Counted from the stretch's first letter, positions 52,864 to 62,940 are shown. The stretch: DNA of 64,000 nt from Candidatus Thiodiazotropha sp. (ex Monitilora ramsayi) (GCA_025655595.1 JAHXIO010000002.1:158064-222063), one strand, 5' to 3'. Notes: a model not told the origin generated them from the letters alone. Made by a program: numbers and translations.

Positions 52864-55257
52864 ATGCTGACATTTCTGAATAGATTGACGATCCAGATGA
52901 AACTGTGGATCGGCTTTACTCTTATCCTCTCCATTCTATCCATCAGTTCCGCGGTAACACTGATCAGCCTCGGTAATGTGAGCAGTCATGTACGGGAGGT
53001 GGTGGAAGAGAGACAGCCTACCCTGATTATGGCAAAGGATCTGGCCACAAACCTGAAACAGGCCGCCGGGTCATTGGGGTTTTACCTACTGACCAAAGAG
53101 GAGGCGCACAAGAAAGAATATATCCGGCAAACCCAGCAAGCGGGACAAATAATCAAATCATTGAAGACCCTACCCGCAGTCTTACATGATGATACATCCA
53201 CCCGGTTGGTCGGTCAGCTTGAAAGCGAACTGCAGATGTTTGAATCAACCGGCGAGGAACTCCTCACCAAAGCAGTTTCCTACGAAGGTAATTTTCCCGG
53301 TATCGCTTTTGCCAACGAGAATATCAATCCTATCAGCAGGGTCCATCTTCAACTCACCTCACAGATGATGATGTCGGAAATGGAAGAGCCCGCCGACGAG
53401 GATCGCAAACATTTGCTGGCAAGCATTGCCGAGCTGAGATATGCATGGAGCAATATCATGAACGGTATCCGCGGCTACCTCGCATTCCGCAGCGATACCA
53501 GCATTAATGACATGAAGCTGTACATTGACAAGACAGACAGCTTGCTGAATGAACTGAACGAAAATAACGACTTATTGACGCTCGATCAGGCAGACTCCCT
53601 GGAGCAATTCATAGAGAGCATGGCAGTCTTCAAGCAACACTATGAAAAACTGCTTGAAATCCATGGCAGTGAACAGTGGCGGACCGATTCATGGCTGGTA
53701 AGCAGCGAACTCGGCCCATTGTTCAATCAGTTGGACAAAAGCCTCGCAAACCTGATCGAGCAACAGGAATCCGCCATCAGCGAAACCAGCAAACTCATGA
53801 TGCAGAGCTCCGATACCACATACAACCTCGTTGTTATTTTGCTGGTCTTCGGTGTCACAGTAGGACTGCTTATCAGTTGGCTGATGTCACGCGCTATCAG
53901 CCGGCCCATCATCACAGCAGCGGACTGCATGCAGGACATTGCCCATGGCGAAGGTGACCTGATGAGAACGCTGAACAAAAAAGGTGATGATGAGCTCGGG
54001 CGGCTGGCCGATGCTTTCAATCAGTTTGTGGCGAAAATCCGCAGTTTGATACAACGCACTGCCCATTCAACAGAATCAGTGATCAGCGCCGTAGCGCAGA
54101 CATCGGAAAACACAAATCAGATCATTACCCGCATTCTGGCCCAGGAGCAGGAGACCGAGCAGGTCGCAACCGCCATGAATCAGATGACCACCAGCATCAC
54201 AGAAGTGGCGCAAAACGCGAGCTTCGCCGAAGAGGCGGCGAGTGCCGCCAACAGTGAAGTGCAAAACGGCCGCCAAATGGTCCAAGAGACGTCCATCGCC
54301 ATCAACAAGCTTGCCGATGAGGTGCAGCGCGCCGAGCAAACAATCCAGGGTGTGGAATCGGAGAGTGAACGTATCGGCAGTGTGATCGACGTAATCAAGA
54401 GTATCGCCGAGCAAACCAACCTGCTGGCGCTCAATGCGGCCATCGAGGCGGCTCGTGCCGGCGAGCAGGGACGCGGATTTGCCGTTGTTGCGGATGAGGT
54501 ACGCAGCCTGGCCAATCGCACCCATGAATCGACTGGAGAGATCGAAGCGATGATCCAGTCTCTCCAGAACGGCACGCAACAAGCGGTCTCTGTAATGGCC
54601 TCCGGCAGAGAGAGGGTGGACGCCAATGTCGCTCAGGCGGATAAAACTCTGGAATCACTGGCTGAGATCAGCAATGCAGTCGAAACGATCAATCAGATGA
54701 ATGCCCAGATCGCCACTTCTGCCGAGGAGCAGCGAGCGGTAGCTGAAGAGATCAACAAAAATATCTGTAACATCAGTGACGGCAGTAAACAAACTGCCCA
54801 TAGAGCTAAGGAAACCAAAGAGACTTTCAAGAACCTGGGTGATTTTGCCGCTGATCTGCAGTCGGTTATCCAGCAATTCAAATTTTCCGGCGACAGCGGA
54901 CTCGATTTTACCGCCGCCAAATCAGCACACCTGGCCTGGAAAGCCAGACTGAGATCCTTCCTCGATGGAGATGCCTCGCTGACTCAGGAAGAGGTAGTCT
55001 CGCACCATGATTGCGTCCTGGGAAAGTGGTACTATTCAGAGGGTCTGAAGCGGTACGGCAATATCCCGGAGATGCAGCAGATAGAGACGCCGCACAAAGC
55101 GATGCACCAGTTGATCGGAGAGATCGTCAAGCTGAAAGAGAGCGGGAAAATTGACGAATCGGAGCAGCTTTTTGCAGAGATCGATCCACTCTCCCGGCAG
55201 ATTATCCAGCAACTATCGGATGTTGAGAAGGTGATCAGCGAGGAGAGACAACAGTAA
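52864..55257 (+). CDS. Methyl-accepting chemotaxis protein with C-terminal CZB domain
   Basis: A 797-residue chemoreceptor. TM1 lies at about 13-33, a long all-helical periplasmic domain (two four-helix-bundle modules in length) at 34-322, and TM2 at 323-343. HAMP follows, then a signalling domain with the conserved hairpin [34 protein letters not shown]. The end carries a CZB zinc-binding domain ([34 protein letters not shown]), which in other bacteria senses zinc or hypochlorous acid. The start at 52864 has GAGGG 8 bases upstream; the in-frame ATG at 52858 is only 2 bases from it. Monocistronic under a sigma-28 promoter. Confidence 0.93.
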   Translation: MLTFLNRLTIQMKLWIGFTLILSILSISSAVTLISLGNVSSHVREVVEERQPTLIMAKDLATNLKQAAGSLGFYLLTKEEAHKKEYIRQTQQAGQIIKSLKTLPAVLHDDTSTRLVGQLESELQMFESTGEELLTKAVSYEGNFPGIAFANENINPISRVHLQLTSQMMMSEMEEPADEDRKHLLASIAELRYAWSNIMNGIRGYLAFRSDTSINDMKLYIDKTDSLLNELNENNDLLTLDQADSLEQFIESMAVFKQHYEKLLEIHGSEQWRTDSWLVSSELGPLFNQLDKSLANLIEQQESAISETSKLMMQSSDTTYNLVVILLVFGVTVGLLISWLMSRAISRPIITAADCMQDIAHGEGDLMRTLNKKGDDELGRLADAFNQFVAKIRSLIQRTAHSTESVISAVAQTSENTNQIITRILAQEQETEQVATAMNQMTTSITEVAQNASFAEEAASAANSEVQNGRQMVQETSIAINKLADEVQRAEQTIQGVESESERIGSVIDVIKSIAEQTNLLALNAAIEAARAGEQGRGFAVVADEVRSLANRTHESTGEIEAMIQSLQNGTQQAVSVMASGRERVDANVAQADKTLESLAEISNAVETINQMNAQIATSAEEQRAVAEEINKNICNISDGSKQTAHRAKETKETFKNLGDFAADLQSVIQQFKFSGDSGLDFTAAKSAHLAWKARLRSFLDGDASLTQEEVVSHHDCVLGKWYYSEGLKRYGNIPEMQQIETPHKAMHQLIGEIVKLKESGKIDESEQLFAEIDPLSRQIIQQLSDVEKVISEERQQ

Positions 55258-55263
55258 TACTCA

Positions 55264-55323
55264 TGGGCCTGTCAACGAAAATTGAACGACCACTGATGAT
55301 CCAGTTAGTATTGACAGGCCCTG
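55264..55323. terminator. Inverted repeat after the chemoreceptor gene
   Basis: GGGCCTGTCAA and TTGACAGGCCC, an 11-bp perfect stem, enclose about 37 bases just after the stop. It may terminate the transcript, though no T-run follows. Its GGSCCTGTYAAC end is shared with the sequences right after the stops at 8911 and 13728. Confidence 0.5.
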
Positions 55324-55632
55324 ATACAGATTGAAAAATCCCCTTAAAAATGACCATCGATATAGATGGCGATAAAATTCCTCTTGATCTTCTGATGAAA
55401 AAATCAGGATAATTCACCAGCTAGCGCCATTTTCCCGCGCTACCTAAGCTTGTGGCCCCCACTCCGCCACGTCAAATTGGCATAAGCCAAACCCGAGAGC
55501 CAGGCCTCTCACACTCGGCCCTATCCCCGCCAGAAAATGATATCGACCAAGATGGTTGTATCGGACTATTGACGTCAACTATTAAGGTGCCGTTAATGGT
55601 AGTGCAATGGACATCACCAGGATGATTGATGA
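55324..55632. other. Intergenic region before the PAS-GGDEF-EAL gene
   Basis: About 310 bp with no gene or convincing promoter motif seen. Confidence 0.5.
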
Positions 55633-57453
55633 ATGCGAAAGCACAAAATGGAATCTCTAATGCGCCTTAAAACAGGGTTCGACGCCCTCATGGGCTATTT
55701 ACGTCGCCTAGCCCAAGTGCCACTGTTCAAAGAACGGTACGAAACATCGCTTTCCGACAGAATTCTCTCTACAATCAATGACGCAATTCTTGTGACTAAC
55801 CAAGATCTCAAAATTGTTGAGATCAATCCCGCATTTACTCAGGTAACAGGATACGCAAGGGAAGAGATACTCGGACGTACGCCAAGCCTGCTCTCGTCAG
55901 GAAGGCATGATAAGGAATTCTATGACAATATGTGGCACTCGATAAACGAGAGCGGGCAATGGAAGGGCACCATCTGGAATCGCAAAAAAAATGGGGATAT
56001 CTACCCGGAGTGGTTATCTATTAGTACATTGGTAGATTCCGTCGGTAAGACAACACATTACCTGGCTACCTTCTCTGACTTAACTCATCAGAAATCTTCT
56101 CAAAACCAGACACATCTGCTTGCTTACTACGACAGCCTTACCGGCCTGCCCAACCGGGTGCTCTTCAAGGACAGGTTGAATCTGTCTTTATCTCAGGCAC
56201 GAAGGGACATGAAGACAGTTGCTCTGTTTTTTCTGGATCTCGATAATTTTAAATCGATAAACGACTCGCTGGGACACGCCATAGGAGACCAGGTATTACA
56301 AGGGGTTGCATCCAGACTCAGCAATAGTCTCCGGGAGTCAGACACTGTCGCCAGACTCAGCGGCGATGAATTTTGTGTAATTCTCTCCGGTATTACCAGC
56401 CAATCCCATGCCATAGACATGGCAAAGAAGATACTGGATTGCTTTAAACATCCCATCATGGTCGGTCAGCGAGAACTCTATGTAGGCACGAGCATCGGAA
56501 TCAGCCTCTATCCAGAACATGGGAAAGATGCAGAGATACTCTTGAGGCATGCTGACTCAGCCATGTATCAGGCAAAAGAAACAGATAACAAACGCTACCA
56601 TATCTATAACGCATCACTGACCTCTCAACGTGAGCGAAAAGTAAAACTTGAAAATGACTTATGTGAGGCACTGCAGGAGAATCAACTTAAACTGGCATTC
56701 CATCCTCAAATCGATTTATCAACTGGGAGAATAACCACCATCGAAACACTAGTGCGGTGGCAACATCACAATAATGGTGAGATTCCCCCTAGTCAATTCA
56801 TCCCACTCGCGGATGAAACAGGCCTGATTCTGCAGCTTGGTAACTGGATTCTTGATAGTGCCTGCAGGCAAATGGCCGAGTGGAGAAAAAACGCAGATTT
56901 GGATATTCGCATTGCACTCAATGTTTCAGAACAACAGTTGTGTTCTGGACGCTTTCCCGACCGAGTTGCACGCGCGCTACAAAAGAGTGGGCTACCCTCG
57001 GAGGCACTGGAACTGGAAATCAGTGAAAGTGTGCTGGCAAAGGACTGTGAAGAAATCACCAAATCTCTCTACATGATCAAGGAGCTTGGTGTACAGATAG
57101 CAATTGATGACTTTGGTATTGGATTCTCATCACTCTGCAACATCATGCATCTTTCAATTAACAAATTGAAGATCGATAGATCTCTCATTGCAGATTTGCC
57201 CAATAATAACTGCGACAATCAGCTTGTCATGGCAATTGTCAATCTTGCGCACAATCTCTACCTGACAGTCTGCGCAGGAGGAATAGAAACACGAGAGCAG
57301 TTTCAGCTTCTCAAACGACTGGGATGTGACCAGGCTCAAGGCCACCTGTTCAGTGAGCCGATAAATGCAGACAAGATGGCAGCTATATTGCAGTCCGATA
57401 CAGAAAAACATGGCCATATAGAGTTACTTCAAATATCTAATACTGAATCATAG
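55633..57453 (+). CDS. Cytoplasmic PAS-GGDEF-EAL protein
   Basis: A 606-residue soluble protein. It has a PAS domain at about 45-165 (VEINPAFTQVTGYAREEILGRTPSLLSSGRHD), GGDEF at 170-335 and EAL at 345-595. The cyclase motif is SGDEF (243-247, first Gly to Ser) with an RESD inhibitory site. The phosphodiesterase motif is Glu371-Thr-Leu, with the later DDFGIGFSSLCNI loop intact. Cyclase activity is likely or weakened; phosphodiesterase activity is possible. It is the second GGDEF-EAL protein of the window, and its sequence differs from the membrane-bound one at 39.6 kb. Confidence 0.9.
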   Translation: MRKHKMESLMRLKTGFDALMGYLRRLAQVPLFKERYETSLSDRILSTINDAILVTNQDLKIVEINPAFTQVTGYAREEILGRTPSLLSSGRHDKEFYDNMWHSINESGQWKGTIWNRKKNGDIYPEWLSISTLVDSVGKTTHYLATFSDLTHQKSSQNQTHLLAYYDSLTGLPNRVLFKDRLNLSLSQARRDMKTVALFFLDLDNFKSINDSLGHAIGDQVLQGVASRLSNSLRESDTVARLSGDEFCVILSGITSQSHAIDMAKKILDCFKHPIMVGQRELYVGTSIGISLYPEHGKDAEILLRHADSAMYQAKETDNKRYHIYNASLTSQRERKVKLENDLCEALQENQLKLAFHPQIDLSTGRITTIETLVRWQHHNNGEIPPSQFIPLADETGLILQLGNWILDSACRQMAEWRKNADLDIRIALNVSEQQLCSGRFPDRVARALQKSGLPSEALELEISESVLAKDCEEITKSLYMIKELGVQIAIDDFGIGFSSLCNIMHLSINKLKIDRSLIADLPNNNCDNQLVMAIVNLAHNLYLTVCAGGIETREQFQLLKRLGCDQAQGHLFSEPINADKMAAILQSDTEKHGHIELLQISNTES

Positions 57454-57732
57454 ATACATTTCAAATGACTCACACGATACACCCATAACTCTCAATGTTT
57501 GTAAATGTAGATACCACTTTATGGGCCAGCAGATGCAATTATTACCTGCACTAAAAGCTCTACATATCATGGAGAATTGATGAAACATCATTTCTTATTC
57601 AACAATCGACGTACGACACTCTATAAACAGGAACCACCTTCAATATGGCCAGGACGAACCAGGATAAAATTATTCTTCTCTCTGTTTACTCAAGAAAACT
57701 AATTCCTTCTCTACGTCTTAGGATCTATCGAT

Positions 57733-58323
57733 ATGTGTAAGAATGGAAAACTGTTACTGGTAGATGCCAATCCCATATCCAGAGATAGCCTTAAGAAAAT
57801 TCTCCTGGATGTCGGGCATATGGTTTATGACACCAGCTCAGTCGATGAGGCGTTAAATTTAAGTAACAGTGAAAAACCTGACCTGGTAATTCTGGATATT
57901 CATCTACCTGATCTAGCTGGCATTGACCTTGCCAGCGAATTGCTGGATTCAGGAATACCCTTTATTTTTCTATGTCAGTCCAGTGAGATTGTCAAAACCA
58001 AACTGGCTCACTTGGCAGACTCTCAAGACAACCTCGAAAAAACATATAATTACACTAATCAATTACCCGCCATTGATGCTGCTTTGACATGGGCCAAGGA
58101 GTTCCAACGATTAAAAGACACAGAGACCCGCTACACCCGTGCCATCGAGACCGGCAGGGTTGTCGATGTGGTGGTTGGAATATTAATGGAAAGGCACCAC
58201 CTTGAACGTGAACGAGCTTTTGACATGCTGAGAAACAAAGCCAGATCAGAACGTAAAAAACTGCGCGATCTGGCGCAGGAAATACTTGACGCGATTAGCA
58301 AAGTCAACAAACTCTCACCCTAA
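57733..58323 (+). CDS. ANTAR-domain response regulator (NasT/AmiR type)
   Basis: A 196-residue regulator. The receiver domain (1-120) has Asp55 in LVILDIHLPDLAG. The acidic pocket is reduced to a single Asp11 (LLLVDANP), and a lysine is kept in NLEKTYNYT. A coiled linker leads to a C-terminal ANTAR RNA-binding domain (VVDVVVGILMERHHLERERAFDMLRNKARSERKKLRDLAQEI). ANTAR proteins prevent transcription termination by binding paired hairpins in leader RNAs, often of nitrogen-metabolism genes. No nitrate, nitrite or amide genes lie next to it, so its targets are elsewhere. Confidence 0.9.
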   Translation: MCKNGKLLLVDANPISRDSLKKILLDVGHMVYDTSSVDEALNLSNSEKPDLVILDIHLPDLAGIDLASELLDSGIPFIFLCQSSEIVKTKLAHLADSQDNLEKTYNYTNQLPAIDAALTWAKEFQRLKDTETRYTRAIETGRVVDVVVGILMERHHLERERAFDMLRNKARSERKKLRDLAQEILDAISKVNKLSP

Positions 58324-58382
58324 TTCCATGCTGTCGTATTCTACCCTTTTCAGACATTTTTCCACTTCAGCCTGGATTAAGT

Positions 58383-58420
58383 CAGCGACGGTGTCACGCT
58401 GACGCATAACACCGTCGCTG
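58383..58420. terminator. Stem-loop after the ANTAR gene
   Basis: CAGCGACGGTGT and ACACCGTCGCTG form a perfect 12-bp stem with a 14-base loop, 60 bp after the stop. It probably terminates transcription, although only a weak T-rich stretch follows. Confidence 0.6.
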
Positions 58421-58588
58421 TATACCAATTTGCGATATTAATGATAATTTTCAGTTTGTTTAAACTTTTAAATCATCATTTTGTCATGCCGACGTAAGCT
58501 CAAGTCCGGAATATGCAATCAACGATCACCCTAAAATTGACTTTCGCCCTAGTGGCATCACGTTTATGTTCAGAGAAGACAGCTACGA

Positions 58589-59764
58589 TCAAATATTGCT
58601 ATCCTTTCCCGGTAGAATCCGATAGCCCAGCTTCTTTCTGACTACGGAGGAATCACCCGGCCTGCTTCTCTCAGGTACAGCCTCAGGGCCGTACAGTAGC
58701 TCCAGCGCAGTGTCCCAGTTTTCATCGGCAATAATCTCACTACCCGCAGGCACCGCATCGACAAAGGCCATAGTCAGGAATCCACTCTCACCGTCTTCCG
58801 CTCTTGCCTTGGATTGTGCCGAATAGAAATGGAAGCAGGCTGGCTGCATGGGAGCTTCGCCTCGCTTCTTCTGCCCCGCATCGTAGTAGCCACATTCAAA
58901 CCGCTCAAGTTGCACGTTGACCTCGTGCCCTTCCAGGCTGGAGACCTTAATCGCTCGATGCTTTAGCTCATTTAGAGAAACCACTTTCTGATCCACACCG
59001 GCTGGATACAGAACGGGCCAGTCAAAATCAAAACCGAACACAGTACCGTCATTGGCATAGAGGATTGCAATCTTCGATCCCTTGCCCAGAATATCCACAT
59101 CATTGAATATGCGGCTAAATACAACGGCAGCCGCCACTGTTGCCTCCTCCTGTGCCTGCTTGCCATCGGCAGACTGTTGGACATTGATCTGGTACTGCAC
59201 ACCAAAAGGAACCAGGGCTTCACCCTCAGTTAAGAGAATATGCTTTCCCAGAACCTCAGTAATAAAACGACTTCCCGCCTCCACCAACTGTTCGGGTTTC
59301 AGAGGCGGCAATTTCGCCATGGCATATTCCTTCTCATCCATATAGCGATAATTACGGAAAGCGGCACGGGAACCGTCACCGTACACTTTGAGCTTCCAAC
59401 CATCGCCTAAAGCAGTCAATTGCCTCTTATTCTGATCAAATTGCTTCACGGATTTAATATCAATACCCATCCGACTCAAGACGTCCAATAGATTATTCAT
59501 TACTTCGTCGCTACCTTGAGCGCTCTCACGCCACAGCAGTGGAGCCGACGTTACGGGCATACCTTCTCTTAGTGAGGTCTGATTAAGCCGGAATCGATAT
59601 TCCGATATCGGATGTGATGGTTTGTTTCTCTCCGCATAGGCGTCCGGGTCGAAATAGTGTGCCTCCTCCATAGCGGGATTGGCTGCAAGACTAAGTGATG
59701 ATTGCGCGATAAGGCCGACAAATGCCATGACCAGCATACGTTTGGTCAAACTATTCGGGTTCAT
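58589..59764 (-). CDS. Exported protein of unknown function
   Basis: A 391-residue protein with signal peptide (about 1-26, LVMAFVGLIAQSSLSLAANP). The rest is soluble with alternating strands and helices; a pattern such as LPPLKPEQLVEAGSRFITEVL followed by GVQYQINVQQSADG recalls PepSY-like or propeptide-like modules, but this is only an impression. GGAG lies 6 bases before the start at 59764. It follows the exported caspase-like gene after 43 bp on the same strand and is likely its partner. Confidence 0.75.
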   Translation of the reverse strand: MNPNSLTKRMLVMAFVGLIAQSSLSLAANPAMEEAHYFDPDAYAERNKPSHPISEYRFRLNQTSLREGMPVTSAPLLWRESAQGSDEVMNNLLDVLSRMGIDIKSVKQFDQNKRQLTALGDGWKLKVYGDGSRAAFRNYRYMDEKEYAMAKLPPLKPEQLVEAGSRFITEVLGKHILLTEGEALVPFGVQYQINVQQSADGKQAQEEATVAAAVVFSRIFNDVDILGKGSKIAILYANDGTVFGFDFDWPVLYPAGVDQKVVSLNELKHRAIKVSSLEGHEVNVQLERFECGYYDAGQKKRGEAPMQPACFHFYSAQSKARAEDGESGFLTMAFVDAVPAGSEIIADENWDTALELLYGPEAVPERSRPGDSSVVRKKLGYRILPGKDSNI

Positions 59765-59807
59765 TTCGATCTCCTTGATCTCATTCATTTCCAATTTTGT
59801 TAATCAA

Positions 59808-60605
59808 TTACAGATTGTTCCACCAGGTCCAACAATAGTAGCCGATATTGCCGGACGTACGGCGGGCATAGGCGTTGTAGTTGGTCCATCGCATACCGCT
59901 TCGCCTCGCTGAACAGTCAGCAGCATTCGTCCCAGTGGTCATGACAGTAGCATCCTGGGCGTGGTACCAGTCTGAGACTCCATCTCGCCAGGCATAGCGA
60001 ATAGTGTCACCATCGTTCAGATTATCGGCATAGTCCTCTCCGACTTCGTCCGTGGTCCAACCATCGTAGAACTTGTCGTGGCTGCCGGTTGTATAGCGCA
60101 AACCCCCGGCCATAACACTGTCGTAGCGTCCGATAATGTCATCATGTTTCAGCGTTTCACAGGAATAGGTCGAGAGAATACTTAATCCCTGGTTTTCGTT
60201 ACCCAGCATCATCTGATTCGATGAGGCCAAAGAGCCGTCATCCCACATAGCCCATACAGCTCGGTTGGCCCAAGCACCGCCATGTGTCTCTGAATAATAG
60301 ATATCGACGGTTTCCGGCTCGTACTGGTCTTTTGATGTCTCCCAGTATGGCTCTGCACCCGCCAGATTATAATAGAACTGCACATTGCCGATCTCATTCT
60401 TGAAACCGCTGCAATTGTTCCAGGCATAATTCAGTTTGGTCTGCCATCCGTTCTCATAGCTCTTTTGGCAAGCGACACCTGCCTCACCGTGAATCCCGGC
60501 GCTGGCAGCTGTAGCAGTGAGAAGCCCCGTGCTCAATAAAAAAACCGGCGGCAAAAGATGTTTGCGTAGCTTATAGGTGAACAAAGTTGATATTTCGGCG
60601 TTCAT
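59808..60605 (-). CDS. Exported protein with caspase-like His/Cys pattern
   Basis: A 265-residue exported protein (signal peptide about 12-36, LLTATAASAG). A strand ending in His-Gly (VDIYYSETHGG, His108) and a second strand ending in Cys (LSILSTYSCETL, Cys149) give the His-Gly...Cys dyad arrangement of clan CD peptidases (caspase, gingipain, legumain). It resembles DUF6345-type proteins, from memory and not searched. Four or more other cysteines could form disulfides in the periplasm. Peptidase activity is inference only. First gene of a two-gene unit; AGGAAA precedes the start. Confidence 0.75.
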   Translation of the reverse strand: MNAEISTLFTYKLRKHLLPPVFLLSTGLLTATAASAGIHGEAGVACQKSYENGWQTKLNYAWNNCSGFKNEIGNVQFYYNLAGAEPYWETSKDQYEPETVDIYYSETHGGAWANRAVWAMWDDGSLASSNQMMLGNENQGLSILSTYSCETLKHDDIIGRYDSVMAGGLRYTTGSHDKFYDGWTTDEVGEDYADNLNDGDTIRYAWRDGVSDWYHAQDATVMTTGTNAADCSARRSGMRWTNYNAYARRTSGNIGYYCWTWWNNL

Positions 60606-61048
60606 GTTTCCTTACTCTCCTCAACTGTTTGATTGACGCCTGTAGCGGATCCTCCCGCCAGGCGACAGCAGTATCACCAAACACGGCGGCCTGGTTCAGG
60701 AAAAATCTCACTCATACGAGTGTGAATATTCACTGGCTCATGAAGTCGACTGATGGTAGGGATATCTAAACACCAGGATGAGTTACCCGTACCAGCAAAT
60801 CACACGTCCTATCTTATTGTTTTGTAGTGCTTTTTTACATATTAATGATTGGAATGCGTCCATATAGTTATAGGAAGGAGGAATCACGTATGAGCTGATG
60901 GGATCGAGATTACAGTAGAATATTATCTGTGCTTATTATCTTAAATAGTCCTAATAGCCACCTCGACCGGCTCTAACCTGAACCCCAGTACCAATCACCA
61001 GCGTGGCTCGTCGTGTATAATCCCTGGCAGTCATTATCACCACTTACT
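60606..61048. other. Divergent intergenic region
   Basis: About 440 bp between the divergent exported-protein gene and arfB. It is AT-rich in its middle part (60810-60950). No gene, repeat or clear promoter motif was seen. Confidence 0.5.
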
Positions 61049-61480
61049 ATGCAAACATATAATAAAGACCTGCCCGTTTCTTCCCGCGTCTCAATACCCC
61101 TTACCGAGATTGAGATGACTGCTATCCGCTCATCGGGACCAGGCGGTCAAAATGTCAATAAGGTCTCCTCTGCGATACACCTTCGATTCGACATCATCAA
61201 ATCATCACTACCAGAATTCTATAAGCAACGCCTATTGAAACAACAGGATAAACGAATCAGTAAGACTGGCATTGTCATCATCAAGGCACAGAATCACCGT
61301 GATCAGGAACAAAACCGAGCTGAAGCACTTGAACGTTTACAGCACCTGATACAGAGTGTGGCCATTCCTCGGAAAAAGCGTATTACGACTAAACCCACAA
61401 AGGGATCTCAAAGAAGGAGGATTGATGAAAAGAGAAAACACGGTCTGCAGAAAGCACTACGACGAAAACCTCTCCTATAG
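61049..61480 (+). CDS. arfB: ArfB/YaeJ peptidyl-tRNA hydrolase for ribosome rescue
   Basis: A 143-residue class I release-factor-like protein with the catalytic GGQ motif at residues 32-34 (SSGPGGQNVNKVSSAIHLRF). A long basic C-terminal tail follows (KKRITTKPTKGSQRRR, KRKHGLQKALRRK), which in ArfB enters the empty mRNA channel of stalled ribosomes. It frees non-stop complexes independently of tmRNA. The ATG at 61049 gives the family length; a GTG at 61013 would add 12 residues. It is followed after 11 bp by yaeQ. Confidence 0.92.
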   Translation: MQTYNKDLPVSSRVSIPLTEIEMTAIRSSGPGGQNVNKVSSAIHLRFDIIKSSLPEFYKQRLLKQQDKRISKTGIVIIKAQNHRDQEQNRAEALERLQHLIQSVAIPRKKRITTKPTKGSQRRRIDEKRKHGLQKALRRKPLL

Positions 61481-61491
61481 GACATCCACCA

Positions 61492-62028
61492 TTGGCACTC
61501 AAAGCAACGATATTCAAAGCTGATTTACAAATCTCCGACATCAATCGTAACCACTATCAGCAGTATCTACTGACACTTGCACGTCATCCGTCGGAAACCG
61601 ACGAACGTATGATGATACGACTACTGGCCTTTGCTTTGAATGCGGATGAAAGACTCGCCTTTACCAAAGGGCTAAGCACAGATGATGAACCTGACCTTTG
61701 GAAAAAAAGCCTCTCAGACGAGATCGAACTTTGGATTGAATTGGGTCAGCCAGATGAAAAACGCATAAGAAGAGCTTGTGGCCGCGCAAAAGAAGTGATC
61801 GTATACCCCTACTCCGAAAGAAGTTCAATCATCTGGTGGCAACAATTTGGGGCAGATTTTAATCGATTTAACAACCTATCCGTTGTCAAGCTTATGAGCA
61901 CAGATGGCGTACCTATCGATAACCTGTCTCAGCGAAATATGAATCTGACATGTACCGTTCAAGACAATCAGATTTGGCTTAGCGATAGCGAGCATAACGT
62001 AACAATTTTGACTGAGAGATTGTACTAA
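61492..62028 (+). CDS. yaeQ: YaeQ family protein
   Basis: A 178-residue YaeQ homologue (start MALKATIFKADLQISD, then HPSETDERMMIRLLAFAL and ELWIELGQPDEKRIRRACGRAKEV). The YaeQ fold is a variant of the PD-(D/E)xK nuclease fold, and EIELWIELGQPDEKRI fits its conserved motif. It was once proposed to compensate for loss of RfaH, but the role is unsettled. The start codon is TTG at 61492, with AGGA upstream. Co-transcribed with arfB, as in E. coli, where yaeQ and yaeJ are adjacent. Confidence 0.9.
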   Translation: MALKATIFKADLQISDINRNHYQQYLLTLARHPSETDERMMIRLLAFALNADERLAFTKGLSTDDEPDLWKKSLSDEIELWIELGQPDEKRIRRACGRAKEVIVYPYSERSSIIWWQQFGADFNRFNNLSVVKLMSTDGVPIDNLSQRNMNLTCTVQDNQIWLSDSEHNVTILTERLY

Positions 62029-62148
62029 CTTAATTTGCTTACATTTAATAACCTTTCATGTATGGGACGGCTGGCGATGCCTGTCATCCCGCGCAGGATC
62101 GAAAGCCAGGAGTGAACTTGAACGACTTTACTATGTGTTGCTAGATGC

Positions 62149-62385
62149 CTAGCTATCCTTAGCGTTCCTAGATAACTCTTTGTAGTTGCTACTCGTCATT
62201 GATATAAGCCACAGGACCCCAAATGCCACTAAATAGTAGAGTGGTATTTTCCATGAGCGAAAAAACAATGCTATTAGAATATTTTCCTGATCTATTTCTC
62301 TAAGCACAAAATGGCTCAACATAAATATCAAGATAAACAGCAAACTTATGCTTGCCCTTAGTATCAAGTACTGTTTGTTGTACAT
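62149..62385 (-). CDS. Cassette-type small membrane protein (last cassette)
   Basis: A 78-residue protein with two membrane helices (about 9-27 and 47-62) and a short polar tail. I do not recognise it. Its start lies 9-16 bases from the core of the attC-like site on its upstream side, as in integron gene cassettes. No attC-like structure was seen after its stop, so it may be the truncated last cassette of the array or have lost its site. Confidence 0.6.
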   Translation of the reverse strand: MYNKQYLILRASISLLFILIFMLSHFVLREIDQENILIALFFRSWKIPLYYLVAFGVLWLISMTSSNYKELSRNAKDS

Positions 62386-62393
62386 GATTTACG

Positions 62394-62487
62394 CGTAACG
62401 CCGCAAACAGCGGCAGATTTGGAGCGGCGAAGCCGCGGAAAAGCTGTCCAGCCCACGTAGTGGGCGGTGCTGCTTTGCTTTGTTAAG
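62394..62487 (-). repeat. attC-like site 1 (between cassettes)
   Basis: On the minus strand it begins CTTAACAAAGCAAAGC and ends GTTTGCGGCGTTACGCG. The outer core words AAC and GTT face each other, with an inner GCCGCGG / CCGCGGC-rich palindrome. It resembles attC recombination sites with core GTTACGC (consensus GTTRRRY, one mismatch). Confidence 0.6.
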
Positions 62488-62495
62488 TGTGGGGG

Positions 62496-62852
62496 CTACC
62501 ATGCATGTCCCAGGAACATAATGGCCACTAATGTAACCCCAGTACAACTATACGCTTTGAGTAAAGGCTTGATTCTTGACCTGAGCAATAGAGTCAAAGA
62601 GACCGCAAGGCCGATAGACGCAAGCAAGCCAGTGACTAAACTCGATGTAGCATAAGCACTTGAAGACCGATACTTATCACCACCATGCGCGATCATGGCT
62701 TCGGCTCCAAAATTGTAACGCTCGATCTCTTCGGGGTCAGCTACGACGCCAATGACCCAGTAGTCACCAATTCCATACTCTACGAAGAGCAACAGAGCTA
62801 GCACGCCTGGGAGATAGAGGAGAAGTTCTTTAATTTTACTTGATGCTTCCAT
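62496..62852 (-). CDS. Cassette-type membrane protein, unknown
   Basis: A 118-residue protein with three hydrophobic segments (about 10-27, 68-86 and 95-114) and a charged middle part (VVADPEEIERYNFGAEAM). I do not recognise it. The ATG at 62852 is taken; an upstream GTG at 62873 would start inside the attC core. It lies between attC-like sites 1 and 2. Confidence 0.6.
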   Translation of the reverse strand: MEASSKIKELLLYLPGVLALLLFVEYGIGDYWVIGVVADPEEIERYNFGAEAMIAHGGDKYRSSSAYATSSLVTGLLASIGLAVSLTLLLRSRIKPLLKAYSCTGVTLVAIMFLGHAW

Positions 62853-62871
62853 AGCTTCGATTATTGGTGAC

Positions 62872-62938
62872 ACTTAACGCTCAGCGAACCGGCGGAGGTG
62901 CGTAAGCGCCGAAGTCCGCGTTGTGCTGCTTGTTACAT
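62872..62938 (-). repeat. attC-like site 2
   Basis: Minus strand: starts GTAACAAGCAGCACAACGCGG and ends GGTTCGCTGAGCGTTAAGTG. It has a consensus core GTTAAGT, AAC at the opposite end, and partial inner palindromes. This is the most canonical site of the set, close in layout to short attC sites of chromosomal integrons. Confidence 0.75.
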
Positions 62939-62940
62939 GC

